Shown one piece after another: positions 17,801 to 24,621 of a DNA stretch of 64,000 bases (position 1 is the stretch's first letter; each line of letters starts with the position of its first letter). This stretch comes from Nocardioides terrigena (GTDB lineage Bacteria; Actinomycetota; Actinomycetes; Propionibacteriales; Nocardioidaceae). The translations under genes and the position numbers were made by a program. The notes beneath the pieces were generated by a model. It was not told the DNA's origin and did not search any database. It was given only the letters and a program-made list of their open reading frames with translations. Location: positions 355,355 to 419,354 of the forward strand of contig NZ_PZYY01000006.1 of assembly GCF_003047265.1 (NCBI RefSeq), read 5' to 3'.

Positions 17801-20753
17801 TCGACTCGAGGATGTCGGTCGGCGTGAGCGGCCGGACCAGCGTCGGGTGGATCACCGAGTGCGGGTCGCCGTCGCCGACGACCTCGAGGTAGAAGTGGTT
17901 GGCGTGCGCGCCGCGGGTCATCATCGTGTAGAGCTGCTGGCGCGACTCGCTGCCGGTGGCCAGGCCGTGCATCGTGTCGGCGGTGACGCCCTGGGCGGTG
18001 TGCACGGTGCACGCGTAGCCGAGCTCGGTGGACCGTGCGACGTAGTCAGCGGGCAGCCGCACGGTGCGCCCGTGCTGGGTGTGCTGGACCGTGAGCTCGC
18101 CGCCGTCGTGGATCTCCAGCACGTGCCAGCGGTCGCCGTTCTTGACCCAGTCGGTGGCCGAGGTCCGCAGGCGACGGTCGTTCTCGCGGGTGATGATCAG
18201 CTCGCCGATCGAGGCCTCGTTGCCGTCGGCGAGCCGGCGAACCGGCCCGCTGGCGGCGACGTCGGCCGGGTCGATCCCCTCGAGCCGGTGGGCGCGGGCC
18301 TGCTGGTTCAGCTCGCTGACTAGGTCGCGGGTCGGGGCGAGCATGATCGAGTCCAGACCCTCGGCGCGGTCGGCCTGCCAGGCCGCGAAGACGTCCTCGG
18401 TCATGGTGGCCAGGTCGCCGACGTGGACCCGGTCGCGGTCGAGGTAGAAGCCGAGCGACTCGGGCTTGCCCTCGCGCAGCGCGAGCGAGGCGGCGCCCTC
18501 GGCGGGGTCCTTGAACCGGACGAGCTCGGTCAGCTGCAGTGCTCCGTGGGTGGCGCGGATGTCGCGCAGCACGCCGCCGGCGCCGATCGCGGAGAGCTGC
18601 TGGTCGTCGCCGATCAGGCGGACGCTGCCGCCGCGCTCGAGGATGTAGGACACCACCGTGTCCAGGGAGAGGGTGTCGGCCATGCCCGCCTCGTCGATGA
18701 CCACGAGGGTGGAGGAGTCGATGCCGGCGACCCAGGCGGGCATCGCGGCTCCCGTCTCGCGGGCCTGCTCGAGGGAGTGGGTCAGCTTGGCCAGGGTGTC
18801 GGTCTGGGTGTCGATCTGGGAGCGCAGGGCGTCGGCGGCCGCCGCTGAGGGAGCCAAGCCGATGATGGTGCCGCCGCCGTCCGTCCAGGCGCTGGCCAAG
18901 GCGCGCATCGCGGTGGTCTTGCCGGATCCGGCGGGCGCGATCGCCAGCTGGAGCCGGGCGCCGGAGGTGGCCATCTCGCGGACCAGCGTGGCCTGTCCGG
19001 CGTTGAGGGTGATGCCGTTGGCGGTCGACTCGAGCAGCGCCAGGTCGACCGAGGATGCCTCGACGGCGTACCCGTCGTGGCGGCCGGCGACCTCGACCAG
19101 GCGCTGCTCGGCGGCCAGCACCTTGCCCGAGGTGAACAGCTCGGCGCCGCTCTGGGTGTAGACCGAGGCCCCGTCCGCGCGCCGCAGCTCGGACGGTTCG
19201 CTGATGGTGTCCCACGGGCGGGCCATGCTCACCGAGCGGCCGTCGAGGACCTCGCTGACGAGCAGGTCGACGACCTGGGTGACCTGGTTGGTGGGCACGT
19301 TGGCGCCTCGGACCTGCCGCTGGGCTTCGGCGTAGACGTGCCAGTACTGCCAGGTGCTGCGGCCTCCCTCCATCGTCGCCACGATCCGGTCGGTGGTCTT
19401 GGCGAACCAGGCCGAGTCGGCCAGCGACCGCGCTGCGCCCTTCGGGTTCAGTGCGCCGTGGACCATCTGCTTGACCCGCTGCGGGGTGCCCAGCACCTCG
19501 ATGGCCTCACGGCTCCAGGTCTCGCGCTGCTCGGCCAGCGAGCGCGGCTCGTGCTTGGCCTCGCGGGTCTCCAGCGTCGCCTGCTGGGACAGCTGGATGG
19601 TCTCCACCGGTGTGGGAGGCCGCCCGTGGGTGGCCTGGAACGCGGCCGCGAGGACCTTGCGGCGGTCCTCGACGTTGGCGCGGCGCTTGGAGAAGCGGCG
19701 GTTCAGCTCGGGGTCGACGCCGACGATCTCGCGCACCGGCCGCTTGCGGGCGTCCTCGTTGGGCCGCTCCTCGAACCGCACGCCGAGGGCGTCGATCAGG
19801 TGCCGCTCGAGCGCGGTGTTGTAGGTCTCCGAGGCCGAGACGACCGCCTTGTGCAGCGGCCGGCCGTCGATGGCCAGCCACTTGCCGTCGAGGGTCTGGA
19901 CCTTGTTCGCCACCGCGACGTGGGTGTGCAGATCGGGGTCGCCGGCGCGGGAGTCGCGGTGGGTGAACGCGGTGGCGATCAGGCCGCGGACGTCGACCTG
20001 GCGGACGCCGTTGGTGCCCCGGCGGGTGAACAGGGCCTTGGATTCGATGAAGCCTAGGGCGTCCTTGATCGCCGCCTGGTGGGCCCGCTCGATCACCGCG
20101 GCGGTCTTCGGGTCGGCGATCGCCCATAGCACCGAGACGCTTTTGACCGGGGAGAAGGTCAGGTCGTAGCCGGCCACGGCGTTGGTCCTCGGTCGGGAGT
20201 GCTTGGCGATCGCGGCGGCCAGCTCGCGTGCGTCGGCGGGTTCGCGGCCGTGCTCAGCACGGAAGAACTCGGTGCCGACCTCGGTGCGGACCTTGGCCCG
20301 GTCGGCCGCGGGGACCGGCCAATCACCCGGCAGGCCGGCGGCCTCGTTGAGGGCCGCGATGCGCTTGGCGACCTCGATCCGGAACGGGCTGATGTCGTTC
20401 TCGTAGACCTTGTACGGCGTGCCGAGCTGGCGGGCCGTCTTGTAGTCCGCGTCGGTCGGCCGGTCGACGCCGCCGCGGCCGATGCGCAGGTCCAGGTCCT
20501 TGGTCTGCTGGGTGGCCAGCGGGTGGTGACCGGAGCCGAACAGGCTCTGCATGTGGTCGGCGGTGACGATGTCGCCGGCGTCGAGTCCCTCGAGTCCCTC
20601 CATGCCGGAGCCGAGCCACACCCCGGGGGTCTCGCCCTTCTCGGTGTAGTAGCTCGCCAGTCCGGTGTGGCCCTTGTCGGTGGCGTCCATCGCTGCGACC
20701 TGGCGGGTCAGGTAGTCGTACCCCGACCCCGCCGTCAGCTTGTGGAGGCTCAT
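14838..20753 (-). CDS. traA: MobF/TrwC-type relaxase fused to RecD-like helicase and DnaG-like primase
   Basis: 1971 aa. The N-terminal TrwC/TraI relaxase domain (1 to about 320) has an early Tyr pair (SGYDYL) and the HUH signature GDPDLHTH near 270. A RecD/TraI helicase follows, with Walker A PAGSGKT near 600 and VIDEAGMAD near 685, then a long helical middle region. The C-terminus is DnaG-like: RFRDRVMFPV, then PKYLN and PLFHKG, and a TOPRIM core with IVEGPMDAV near 1660 and ATDADLAG near 1710. It should nick oriT, stay covalently attached, unwind the strand and prime complementary synthesis in the recipient. ATG 20753 has AGGTG 9 nt upstream; GTG 20765 is an alternative. The symbol is used by analogy with actinobacterial TraA relaxases. 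Confidence 0.88.
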   Translation of the reverse strand: MSLHKLTAGSGYDYLTRQVAAMDATDKGHTGLASYYTEKGETPGVWLGSGMEGLEGLDAGDIVTADHMQSLFGSGHHPLATQQTKDLDLRIGRGGVDRPTDADYKTARQLGTPYKVYENDISPFRIEVAKRIAALNEAAGLPGDWPVPAADRAKVRTEVGTEFFRAEHGREPADARELAAAIAKHSRPRTNAVAGYDLTFSPVKSVSVLWAIADPKTAAVIERAHQAAIKDALGFIESKALFTRRGTNGVRQVDVRGLIATAFTHRDSRAGDPDLHTHVAVANKVQTLDGKWLAIDGRPLHKAVVSASETYNTALERHLIDALGVRFEERPNEDARKRPVREIVGVDPELNRRFSKRRANVEDRRKVLAAAFQATHGRPPTPVETIQLSQQATLETREAKHEPRSLAEQRETWSREAIEVLGTPQRVKQMVHGALNPKGAARSLADSAWFAKTTDRIVATMEGGRSTWQYWHVYAEAQRQVRGANVPTNQVTQVVDLLVSEVLDGRSVSMARPWDTISEPSELRRADGASVYTQSGAELFTSGKVLAAEQRLVEVAGRHDGYAVEASSVDLALLESTANGITLNAGQATLVREMATSGARLQLAIAPAGSGKTTAMRALASAWTDGGGTIIGLAPSAAAADALRSQIDTQTDTLAKLTHSLEQARETGAAMPAWVAGIDSSTLVVIDEAGMADTLSLDTVVSYILERGGSVRLIGDDQQLSAIGAGGVLRDIRATHGALQLTELVRFKDPAEGAASLALREGKPESLGFYLDRDRVHVGDLATMTEDVFAAWQADRAEGLDSIMLAPTRDLVSELNQQARAHRLEGIDPADVAASGPVRRLADGNEASIGELIITRENDRRLRTSATDWVKNGDRWHVLEIHDGGELTVQHTQHGRTVRLPADYVARSTELGYACTVHTAQGVTADTMHGLATGSESRQQLYTMMTRGAHANHFYLEVVGDGDPHSVIHPTLVRPLTPTDILESMLARDDTQRSATSLLREQADPATRLGEASQRYLDSLYVAAEHLLRHDTIAGADGTPVNVVDALDNAVETLVPGLSEEAAWPTLRAHLLLLGAAGEHPVDALRGAAGDRELETAHDRAAVLDWRLDASGLRNAGAGPLPWMPAVPARLADDPHWGAYLAQRAHLVTDLAEQVRARATDHAALPAWAQNGLRPEAATVANVEVWRAAIQVPVGDRRPTGAPQLQKASATWQRRLNRAVTGDHTPALKEWRQLLYSLAPQVRDDEFTPLLAERLAAMSRAGVTAHELLRTATAADHPAGPLPDEHAAAAVWWRMARQLTPAVASQIGDGSHGESVTTEWTPRLADLLGPERAASIQASTWWPALVSNVDHGVQRGWQVEALLGAGRAMPSDGWEGVDECQALVWRTSIALETAPDEHAHEYHFDEPPADLWDGIEPDPATLVDHATDTDWADWPLAEDRGPYDEHLVDAPAEALVDVDAGDLVDVDEDQFVEPDLTLAAYIRDLGGSRLEPTDADLRVMYQRAEEWQSSPVTRERILEINDMAQAFFEARFTDSWGRDYLTGRFGIDLAGDERFRPGQAPAGWTNLVDHLRGGGVSDAEMVATGVATEASTGRLIDRFRDRVMFPVIHQGEVLGFVGRRRPDLTDADKGGPKYLNTADTPLFHKGAQLFGVVDELLAEGAVPVIVEGPMDAVAVTIASHGLYLGVAPLGTSLTDEQAAQLAAVGRDPIVATDADLAGQVAAERDFWMLTPHGLDPGFARFPDGLDPADLLAQRGPAALTAAVASGQPAFRSLGDQLLTERLDNLAPEQAHLAAMRVISARPSRAWEPGVNQVRARLQFSQLQARRDLRDAIKTWDADPRKAALAELHKSSEVRARLSAAAEKTPAERWATLARELDPRLLEQGDWPATAAMLQQAHEQGHDVGAATRGLVAEKPLGDSPARDLRYRIVSRLEIPIDTGEGTPAPTQSPGVARDRQDVNRPRPPRRGTPRR

Positions 20754-20760
20754 CGTCACG

Positions 20761-20795
20761 GTCACCTACGTGCGCGCGGGCGGGCTGTGCGATCA
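20761..20795 (-). promoter_or_regulatory. Bipartite box, copy 2 (relaxase)
   Basis: On the minus strand TGATCGC runs 20795-20789 and AGGTGAC 20767-20761, 21 nt apart. Here AGGTGAC is only 7 nt from the relaxase ATG and also covers its likely ribosome binding site. If this is a promoter the transcript would be very short-leadered; if an operator, binding would block translation initiation directly. Confidence 0.75.
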
Positions 20796-21063
20796 CTTCC
20801 GGCCAGATTGTTGCTGTGTTCTTTCTATTCGGCAGACCGAGAATGCAAGAGGTGTGTGGCACTTGGGAGTTCGCGGAAATCTGGGGGGACGCTGAAGGCC
20901 GTCGGTGACGGCTGAGGCGTCGGGTTTGGATCAGGTGGCTGGACGGGCTGCGCTGGATCGGCTGGGGGAGCGGTTTGAAGGTTTTGGGGTTCAGTGATCG
21001 CTCGAGGTCCGGGAAATGTCGTAGGTGACTGTCAGAGTCCATGTCGACACGAGTGAGGACCGG
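20766..21063. other. Divergent intergenic region, candidate oriT
   Basis: This 298-nt region separates the relaxase from a divergent coiled-coil gene. It holds bipartite boxes 2 and 3, a locally AT-richer stretch (about 20803-20875) containing GTTCTTTCTATTC at 20818-20830, and a nested hairpin at 20888-20921 (inner stem GCCGTC/GACGGC with loop GGT, outer GACGC/GCGTC). MobF relaxases usually act on an oriT next to their gene, so this is the best candidate. No nic site could be recognised. Confidence 0.4.
20995..21029 (+). promoter_or_regulatory. Bipartite box, copy 3 (divergent coiled-coil gene)
   Basis: TGATCGC at 20995-21001 and AGGTGAC at 21023-21029, 21 nt apart, 34 nt upstream of the ATG at 21064. 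It faces away from copy 2, so both sides of the relaxase intergenic region carry the element. Confidence 0.75.
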
Positions 21064-21447
21064 ATGAGTCAGCAGACGATCAAGCAGCAGGCGCGGCGTA
21101 CGGCGCGGGAGATGGCCGAGAGGCGGCGCAAGGAGCGCGAAGAGCGAGAGCGCCGGGTGATCGACTTAGCCGAGCAGGTCATGGTCGCGATCGGTGAGCG
21201 CGACGCGGCGGTGGCCGAGACCGAGAAGCGCGCCGGTGAGGCGCTGCGAGAGTTGACCGAGGCTGAGGGCCTGTCGCTGGGCGAGGCCGTCGAGTGGTGC
21301 GGCGAGACCGTGACCGTGCGCGAGGCGACGCGGCTGCGGCGGCTCGCCAGCGAGCCCCAGGCCGACGATGGCGACCAGGGCGGCGACGGCGCGGCGCTGG
21401 CGACCGCTGGGAGTGGGGGAGCGGGTGCCGGTTCGTCGGCTGGATGA
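21064..21447 (+). CDS. Small basic coiled-coil protein divergent from relaxase
   Basis: 127 aa. Residues 5-75 are a continuous charged helix (RRTAREMAERRRKEREERERR) of coiled-coil type. Residues 65-92 look like a small alpha-helical motif (GLSLGEAVEWCGETVTVREATRLRRL), possibly DNA-binding, and the tail is Gly/Ala-rich. A small basic protein encoded across from the relaxase is the usual place for a relaxosome accessory factor that helps recognise oriT; that role is inferred from position. It is preceded by box 3. An upstream in-frame GTG exists but adds no protein-like sequence. Confidence 0.6.
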   Translation: MSQQTIKQQARRTAREMAERRRKEREERERRVIDLAEQVMVAIGERDAAVAETEKRAGEALRELTEAEGLSLGEAVEWCGETVTVREATRLRRLASEPQADDGDQGGDGAALATAGSGGAGAGSSAG

Positions 21448-21952
21448 CGCCGGCCTCACGGCGGTCGCGGCCGCGATCAGCGATCCGGGGGTGCTCGTGC
21501 GGTACCGGGCGAAGGTCGCCACGGTTCCGGGCAGTGAGTGCTTGTGGTGGACCGGCGCGGTGTCCGGTCGGTCTGAGCGCGAGCGCACGGACGGTGGTGG
21601 CCATGGCAGGTTCTGGTACGCGCCGGGGCGGGTGATCATCGCGCACCGGTTCGCGTTCGCGGTGATGCACGGCGCGCCGGCGCTCGCGGAGGCGCGGCTG
21701 CTCGGGCACCGCTGTCACAACCCGCTATGTCAGCGGATCTCGCCGGACCACGTCGTGGTGTCGAGCGCGGCGCAGAATCGCCGGGAGTGGTCGGTGCAGC
21801 GACGGCTCCCCTACAGCCCGCTGGCCGACCCGCGCGGACCGCGTCGGCGTGCGCGGGAACTGCGCGACCTGGCGCGTGAGGACCCGCAGCTGGTGGCCGA
21901 CGACCTCGCGCGGCTCCAGGAACTGCTGGGCGAGCAACTGACGCTCTGGTGA
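21425..21952 (+). CDS. HNH-type endonuclease
   Basis: About 175 aa. The core AHRFAFAVMHG, then LGHRCHNPLCQRISPDHV, is the HNH_3 arrangement of small homing-type or phage-type endonucleases, with paired His/Cys residues and a C-terminal Asn (AAQNRREW). Its own cargo is probably site-specific cleavage, so it may be a free-standing homing endonuclease near oriT or an element maintenance enzyme. It overlaps the end of the coiled-coil gene. The start is uncertain: in-frame GTG codons at 21413 and 21425 and an ATG at 21368 are possible. Confidence 0.65.
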   Translation: MPVRRLDDAGLTAVAAAISDPGVLVRYRAKVATVPGSECLWWTGAVSGRSERERTDGGGHGRFWYAPGRVIIAHRFAFAVMHGAPALAEARLLGHRCHNPLCQRISPDHVVVSSAAQNRREWSVQRRLPYSPLADPRGPRRRARELRDLAREDPQLVADDLARLQELLGEQLTLW

Positions 21953-21965
21953 GAGCGTGCCGATG

Positions 21966-22008
21966 CAGAAGGCCGCCCGCAGCGGAGAGCGCTACGGGTG
22001 GCCTTCTG
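21966..22008. terminator. Convergent-gene hairpin
   Basis: CAGAAGGCC (21966-21974) pairs with GGCCTTCTG (22000-22008) between the convergent stops of the HNH gene and the minus-strand small-protein operon. Position and perfect 9-bp stem suit a bidirectional terminator; there is no clear T-tract. Confidence 0.5.
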
Positions 22009-22017
22009 GCTGCCGGG

Positions 22018-22368
22018 TCAGTCGGGCTCGCCGTCGAGGAGTCGACCGAGCGTCTCCCACAGGTCGAGGTAGCCGTCAGCATCAACCGGCGACTGCTCGC
22101 GCCACTTGGCGTGAAGATCGCGGACGCGGTCGAGTCGGTCGAGGCGTTCGGGGAGCGCGTCACGGGCGGCGGCGATGAACTCGACGTCAGCGGCATGGCC
22201 GGTGGTCTTGAGGCCGAGCCGGTGGTCGTGCCCGGTGTAGTAGGCCACCACGATGGTGTCGGGCAGCAGGGCGTCGGCGGCGGTGGCGCGGATCTTGTCA
22301 CCGTCCGGTGTCCAGGGGCCGGGGGTTGCGAGTGCCTCCAGAGCACGCAGGGCGGGGTCGTCGCTCAT
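22018..22368 (-). CDS. Ead/Ea22-like small protein
   Basis: 116 aa. The N-terminal ATPGPWTPDGDKI segment, the later AADVEFIAAARDALP, and the helical C-terminus match the pattern of Ead/Ea22-like proteins carried by phages and mobile elements of actinobacteria. Their function is not established. It overlaps the upstream gene by an ATGA (22365-22368) and is the last gene of a five-gene minus-strand operon of small proteins. Confidence 0.5.
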   Translation of the reverse strand: MSDDPALRALEALATPGPWTPDGDKIRATAADALLPDTIVVAYYTGHDHRLGLKTTGHAADVEFIAAARDALPERLDRLDRVRDLHAKWREQSPVDADGYLDLWETLGRLLDGEPD

Positions 22369-22607
22369 GCGGGTTGGTCCTCCCGGGCGGCGAGGTCGAG
22401 CCGCCCGGATGCGGCGGTCGCCACGGCGGTGATCCGGGCGGCCAGCGCCCGCAACTCGGCGGGCGTGCCCTGGATCGCCACCACGTCGTCACCGGCCAGC
22501 GTCAGGACCGGCTGACGATGCTCACCGGCACCCGCCCAGTCCTCGCCGGGAGTGAAGACCTGGACGCTGGTCTCCCGAGCGGCTAGCCACTCGATGTGCG
22601 CGCTCAC
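22365..22607 (-). CDS. Small hypothetical protein of the DUF932 operon
   Basis: 80 aa from a GTG at 22607 that overlaps the stop of the frameshifted upstream gene. It shows a short beta-rich part (ETSVQVFTPGEDW, QPVLTLAGDDVVAI) followed by a helix rich in Ala and Leu. No family recognised. The tight overlaps on both sides support translation. Confidence 0.5.
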   Translation of the reverse strand: MSAHIEWLAARETSVQVFTPGEDWAGAGEHRQPVLTLAGDDVVAIQGTPAELRALAARITAVATAASGRLDLAAREDQPA

Positions 22608-22902
22608 GGGGTCACCTCGGTGGGCGCGGTGCCGATGAGGCGGCGGAACGCCTTCACGTCGGCCTCGAGGGAGAACAGGCGGCGCCGGTGTCGCTCTCGG
22701 CCGCGACCTCGCCCAGGAATTTCGCGAGGCCCTCCAGGAAGGCCACGACGGCGTCGGCGTCGACGGCATCGCCCATGGCGACCCACGGCTTGGGCACCCG
22801 CTCGGTGGCGGCGTAGGGCATCGCGGACATGGCGGCTCGGATGCGGCGCTGGTCGCGCTCGCTGATCACCGTCGTGGTTGAAGCTGCGTCGTGGTTCGTC
22901 AT
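22604..22902 (-). pseudogene. Small hypothetical gene with a one-base frameshift
   Basis: From ATG 22902 the first frame reads about 75 residues of normal protein (start MTNHDAASTTTVISERDQRR, later FLEGLAKFLGEV) and then runs into low-quality sequence ending at 22654. The frame shifted by one base instead reads LFSLEADVKAF and on to PTEVTP, and stops exactly at 22604, overlapping the next GTG. Adding one C near 22681 would join both parts into a 99-aa protein with a normal operon overlap. Either a real frameshift or a sequencing error at a short C run. Confidence 0.6.
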
Positions 22903-23132
22903 GACTGCTCCTGTTCGGGGGTGCGGTGGGTGTGCTCGGCGTGCAGGGCGTCCAGCGCCGTGGCGACGCTGGACAAGGCCGCGTCCAGGTGGGCGCGGGC
23001 GGTCTCGGGGGTCCAGCGGCGTACGTCGCGCAGCCGGTGCTCGATGACGACCAGGTCGCAGGCCGTCTCGCTGAGGGTGTGCCGGTCCTTGGCGGCGCTG
23101 GCCTCGATGTCGGCGACGGTCGGCTGGCTCAT
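22899..23132 (-). CDS. Small helical hypothetical protein
   Basis: 77 aa, almost entirely alpha-helical, with heptad-like Leu/Ala spacing (HLDAALSSVATALDALHAEH). It overlaps the next gene by an ATGA (22899-22902). No family recognised; it belongs to the operon downstream of the DUF932 gene. Confidence 0.5.
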   Translation of the reverse strand: MSQPTVADIEASAAKDRHTLSETACDLVVIEHRLRDVRRWTPETARAHLDAALSSVATALDALHAEHTHRTPEQEQS

Positions 23133-23425
23133 CGCAGAACGTCCTCGACTGCGCGGCTCTTGGCCTCGTCGAGCGTGCCGGTGCGCATCCCCCAGCGCTG
23201 CCCGTAGCCGCCGTCGATGTCGGCGTAGAACCCCGGCGCGAGGTAGGTCGCGTGGTCACCGGGCGTGATCCGGATCAGGTAGATGCGCCCGTGCGCATGG
23301 ACGCTGGCGGTGTGCGCGCTCCATTGACCCGGCCAGCGGTCGTCGGCGTCCACGGCGTGCCACTCCACAGGCGTGCTGTCGGGCGTCGTCGGTGCGGCGC
23401 TGGCGTGGGTGGTCGTGTCGGTCAT
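23129..23425 (-). CDS. Small hypothetical protein
   Basis: 98 aa with a Thr/Ser-rich N-terminus and a beta-rich core (HGRIYLIRITPGDHATYLAP, then GFYADIDGGYGQRWG). No known family. It is first after the hairpin that separates it from the DUF932 gene, so its expression may depend on readthrough of that hairpin. It ends in an overlap with the next gene. Confidence 0.5.
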   Translation of the reverse strand: MTDTTTHASAAPTTPDSTPVEWHAVDADDRWPGQWSAHTASVHAHGRIYLIRITPGDHATYLAPGFYADIDGGYGQRWGMRTGTLDEAKSRAVEDVLR

Positions 23426-23444
23426 GGCTCCTCCTTCGGTTGGG

Positions 23445-23484
23445 CCGGTGGCGGGCCGGACTCGGGGTCTCAGCCCGCCACCGG
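23445..23484 (-). terminator. Strong intra-operon hairpin after the DUF932 gene
   Basis: CCGGTGGCGGGC (23445-23456) pairs perfectly with GCCCGCCACCGG (23473-23484) around a 16-nt loop. It lies between the DUF932 stop and the next small gene and could reduce expression of the downstream genes. No T-run follows. Confidence 0.55.
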
Positions 23485-23501
23485 AGGAACTAGCGGGACG
23501 A

Positions 23502-24506
23502 TCAGGCCGGGGCGAGCGCGGTCCAGGCGCGGCGCTTGATCCGGTCGGGGTCGTCGCTGGTGAGCACCCGCGTGGCGCGGGCGGTGTGCTCGTCGCCCTT
23601 GGTGCGGACCGGGGCGTAGTGGTCGACGTACTCCGCCACGGCCTGGTAGCCGGCCCACGCGGTGTCGCGGATGCCGGTCTGGGTGTCGGCGTCGGCGAAC
23701 AGCCAGTGCAGCCGGGAGCGGCGGCGGCTCTCGGTCTCGCGGACTCGCTTGGTGGCGTTCGCCTCGGCCTTGCCGAACGTGGCGTCGATCAGGGCGTCGA
23801 ACGCGGCGTCGGTCATGGTCTCCTGGATCAGCCGCTCGGCCTCAACCTGGAACGCGTCGACGTAGGTGAACGTCAGCCCGAGCGCGTCGCGGGCGGCCTG
23901 CACGGCGGCCTTGGCGTTGCGGGTGTGCCGGATCGAGAACGACGACTCGTGGTTGCGCAGGGCCGCGCTCTGGGTGTTCGCGCACACGACACGGACCGGG
24001 GTGACGAGGATGCGGAACGCGCTGGACCCGTCGTGGCTGTTGAGCGCGGCGATGTTGAGGTCGACGCGGTCGGTGCCGCCGACCGTGAGCGAGTCCGGCA
24101 GCTGCATGGTGATGAACACCTGCCGACCGCCGCGCAGCGACCCGGCGGTGTCGAAGATCGCGCCCGACTCGTCGGCCAGCAGGTTGAGGAACTCGGCGTG
24201 GTCCTCGTTCTGCAGCGGGGTGTAGCCGCCGCCGACGACACCGAGCGCTTCGGGTGCTCCGGTGAACGGGTTTGTGCGCACCGTGGCGAAGCCGGGGACC
24301 TCGATCGCGGTGACGCCGCCCCCGCTGACCTCGGCGGTTGTGAGCGGCAACTTGCGGACGTCCCAGCCGCCCAGGTGGCCGAGCCTCATGGCCTCCTCGG
24401 CGGTGAACGCGCGGTCGCGGACGGTGGTACCCAGGCGGTGCCATGCGTCCTTGCGGGCGAAGACGGCTGCTGCCTGCATGCCGTGGGTCTCGATCTCGTG
24501 GGCCAT
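23502..24506 (-). CDS. DUF932 family phage/plasmid-type protein
   Basis: 334 aa starting MAHEIETHGM after a GGGAGGA ribosome binding site. The arrangement (GTTVRDRAFTAEEAM, then GVVGGGYTPLQNEDHAEFLNLL, VFITMQLP, VVCANTQSAAL and SSFSIRHTRN) is that of DUF932 proteins, widespread on actinobacterial plasmids and phages. Biochemical function is unknown; the family is usually near replication or partition genes. Its leader is nearly identical to that of the ParB-like gene just upstream on the same strand, so the two are probably co-regulated. Confidence 0.82.
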   Translation of the reverse strand: MAHEIETHGMQAAAVFARKDAWHRLGTTVRDRAFTAEEAMRLGHLGGWDVRKLPLTTAEVSGGGVTAIEVPGFATVRTNPFTGAPEALGVVGGGYTPLQNEDHAEFLNLLADESGAIFDTAGSLRGGRQVFITMQLPDSLTVGGTDRVDLNIAALNSHDGSSAFRILVTPVRVVCANTQSAALRNHESSFSIRHTRNAKAAVQAARDALGLTFTYVDAFQVEAERLIQETMTDAAFDALIDATFGKAEANATKRVRETESRRRSRLHWLFADADTQTGIRDTAWAGYQAVAEYVDHYAPVRTKGDEHTARATRVLTSDDPDRIKRRAWTALAPA

Positions 24507-24545
24507 GTCGGGGTCCTCCCGTGTCGGAATCAAACGAACTGAGAC
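24506..24545 (-). promoter_or_regulatory. Shared leader/promoter, DUF932 copy
   Basis: Reading toward the gene, TCAGTTC at 24545-24539 starts a 39-nt stretch ending in the ATG that aligns without gaps to the leader of the ParB-like gene (26211-26172), with identical spacing from TCAGTTC and from GGAGGAC to ATG. The conserved part includes the ATTC and GGAGGAC blocks. Probably one regulator or promoter type controls both genes. Confidence 0.55.
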
Positions 24546-24566
24546 CATTCTATGGTTTCTATTCCA

Positions 24567-24602
24567 CTGAGGGCGGTTCTCCACAGGAAGAACCGCCCTC
24601 AG
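24567..24602 (-). terminator. Terminator-like hairpin after the ParB-like gene
   Basis: A perfect 14-bp inverted repeat, CTGAGGGCGGTTCT (24567-24580) and AGAACCGCCCTCAG (24589-24602), with an 8-nt loop. It begins 20 nt beyond the stop of the ParB-like gene and precedes the DUF932 leader, as expected for a terminator. Confidence 0.7.
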
Positions 24603-24621
24603 GTAGGGGAGGGGGAGCCGA

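Noticed and set aside
15822..18323. 833-codon plus-strand frame opposite the relaxase
   Set aside because: Composition is that of a shadow frame; the opposite strand has clear relaxase/helicase/primase motifs throughout.
22018..24506. Toxin-antitoxin pair among the small overlapping genes
   Set aside because: No toxin or antitoxin fold was recognised in any of the five small proteins; overlap alone is not enough.
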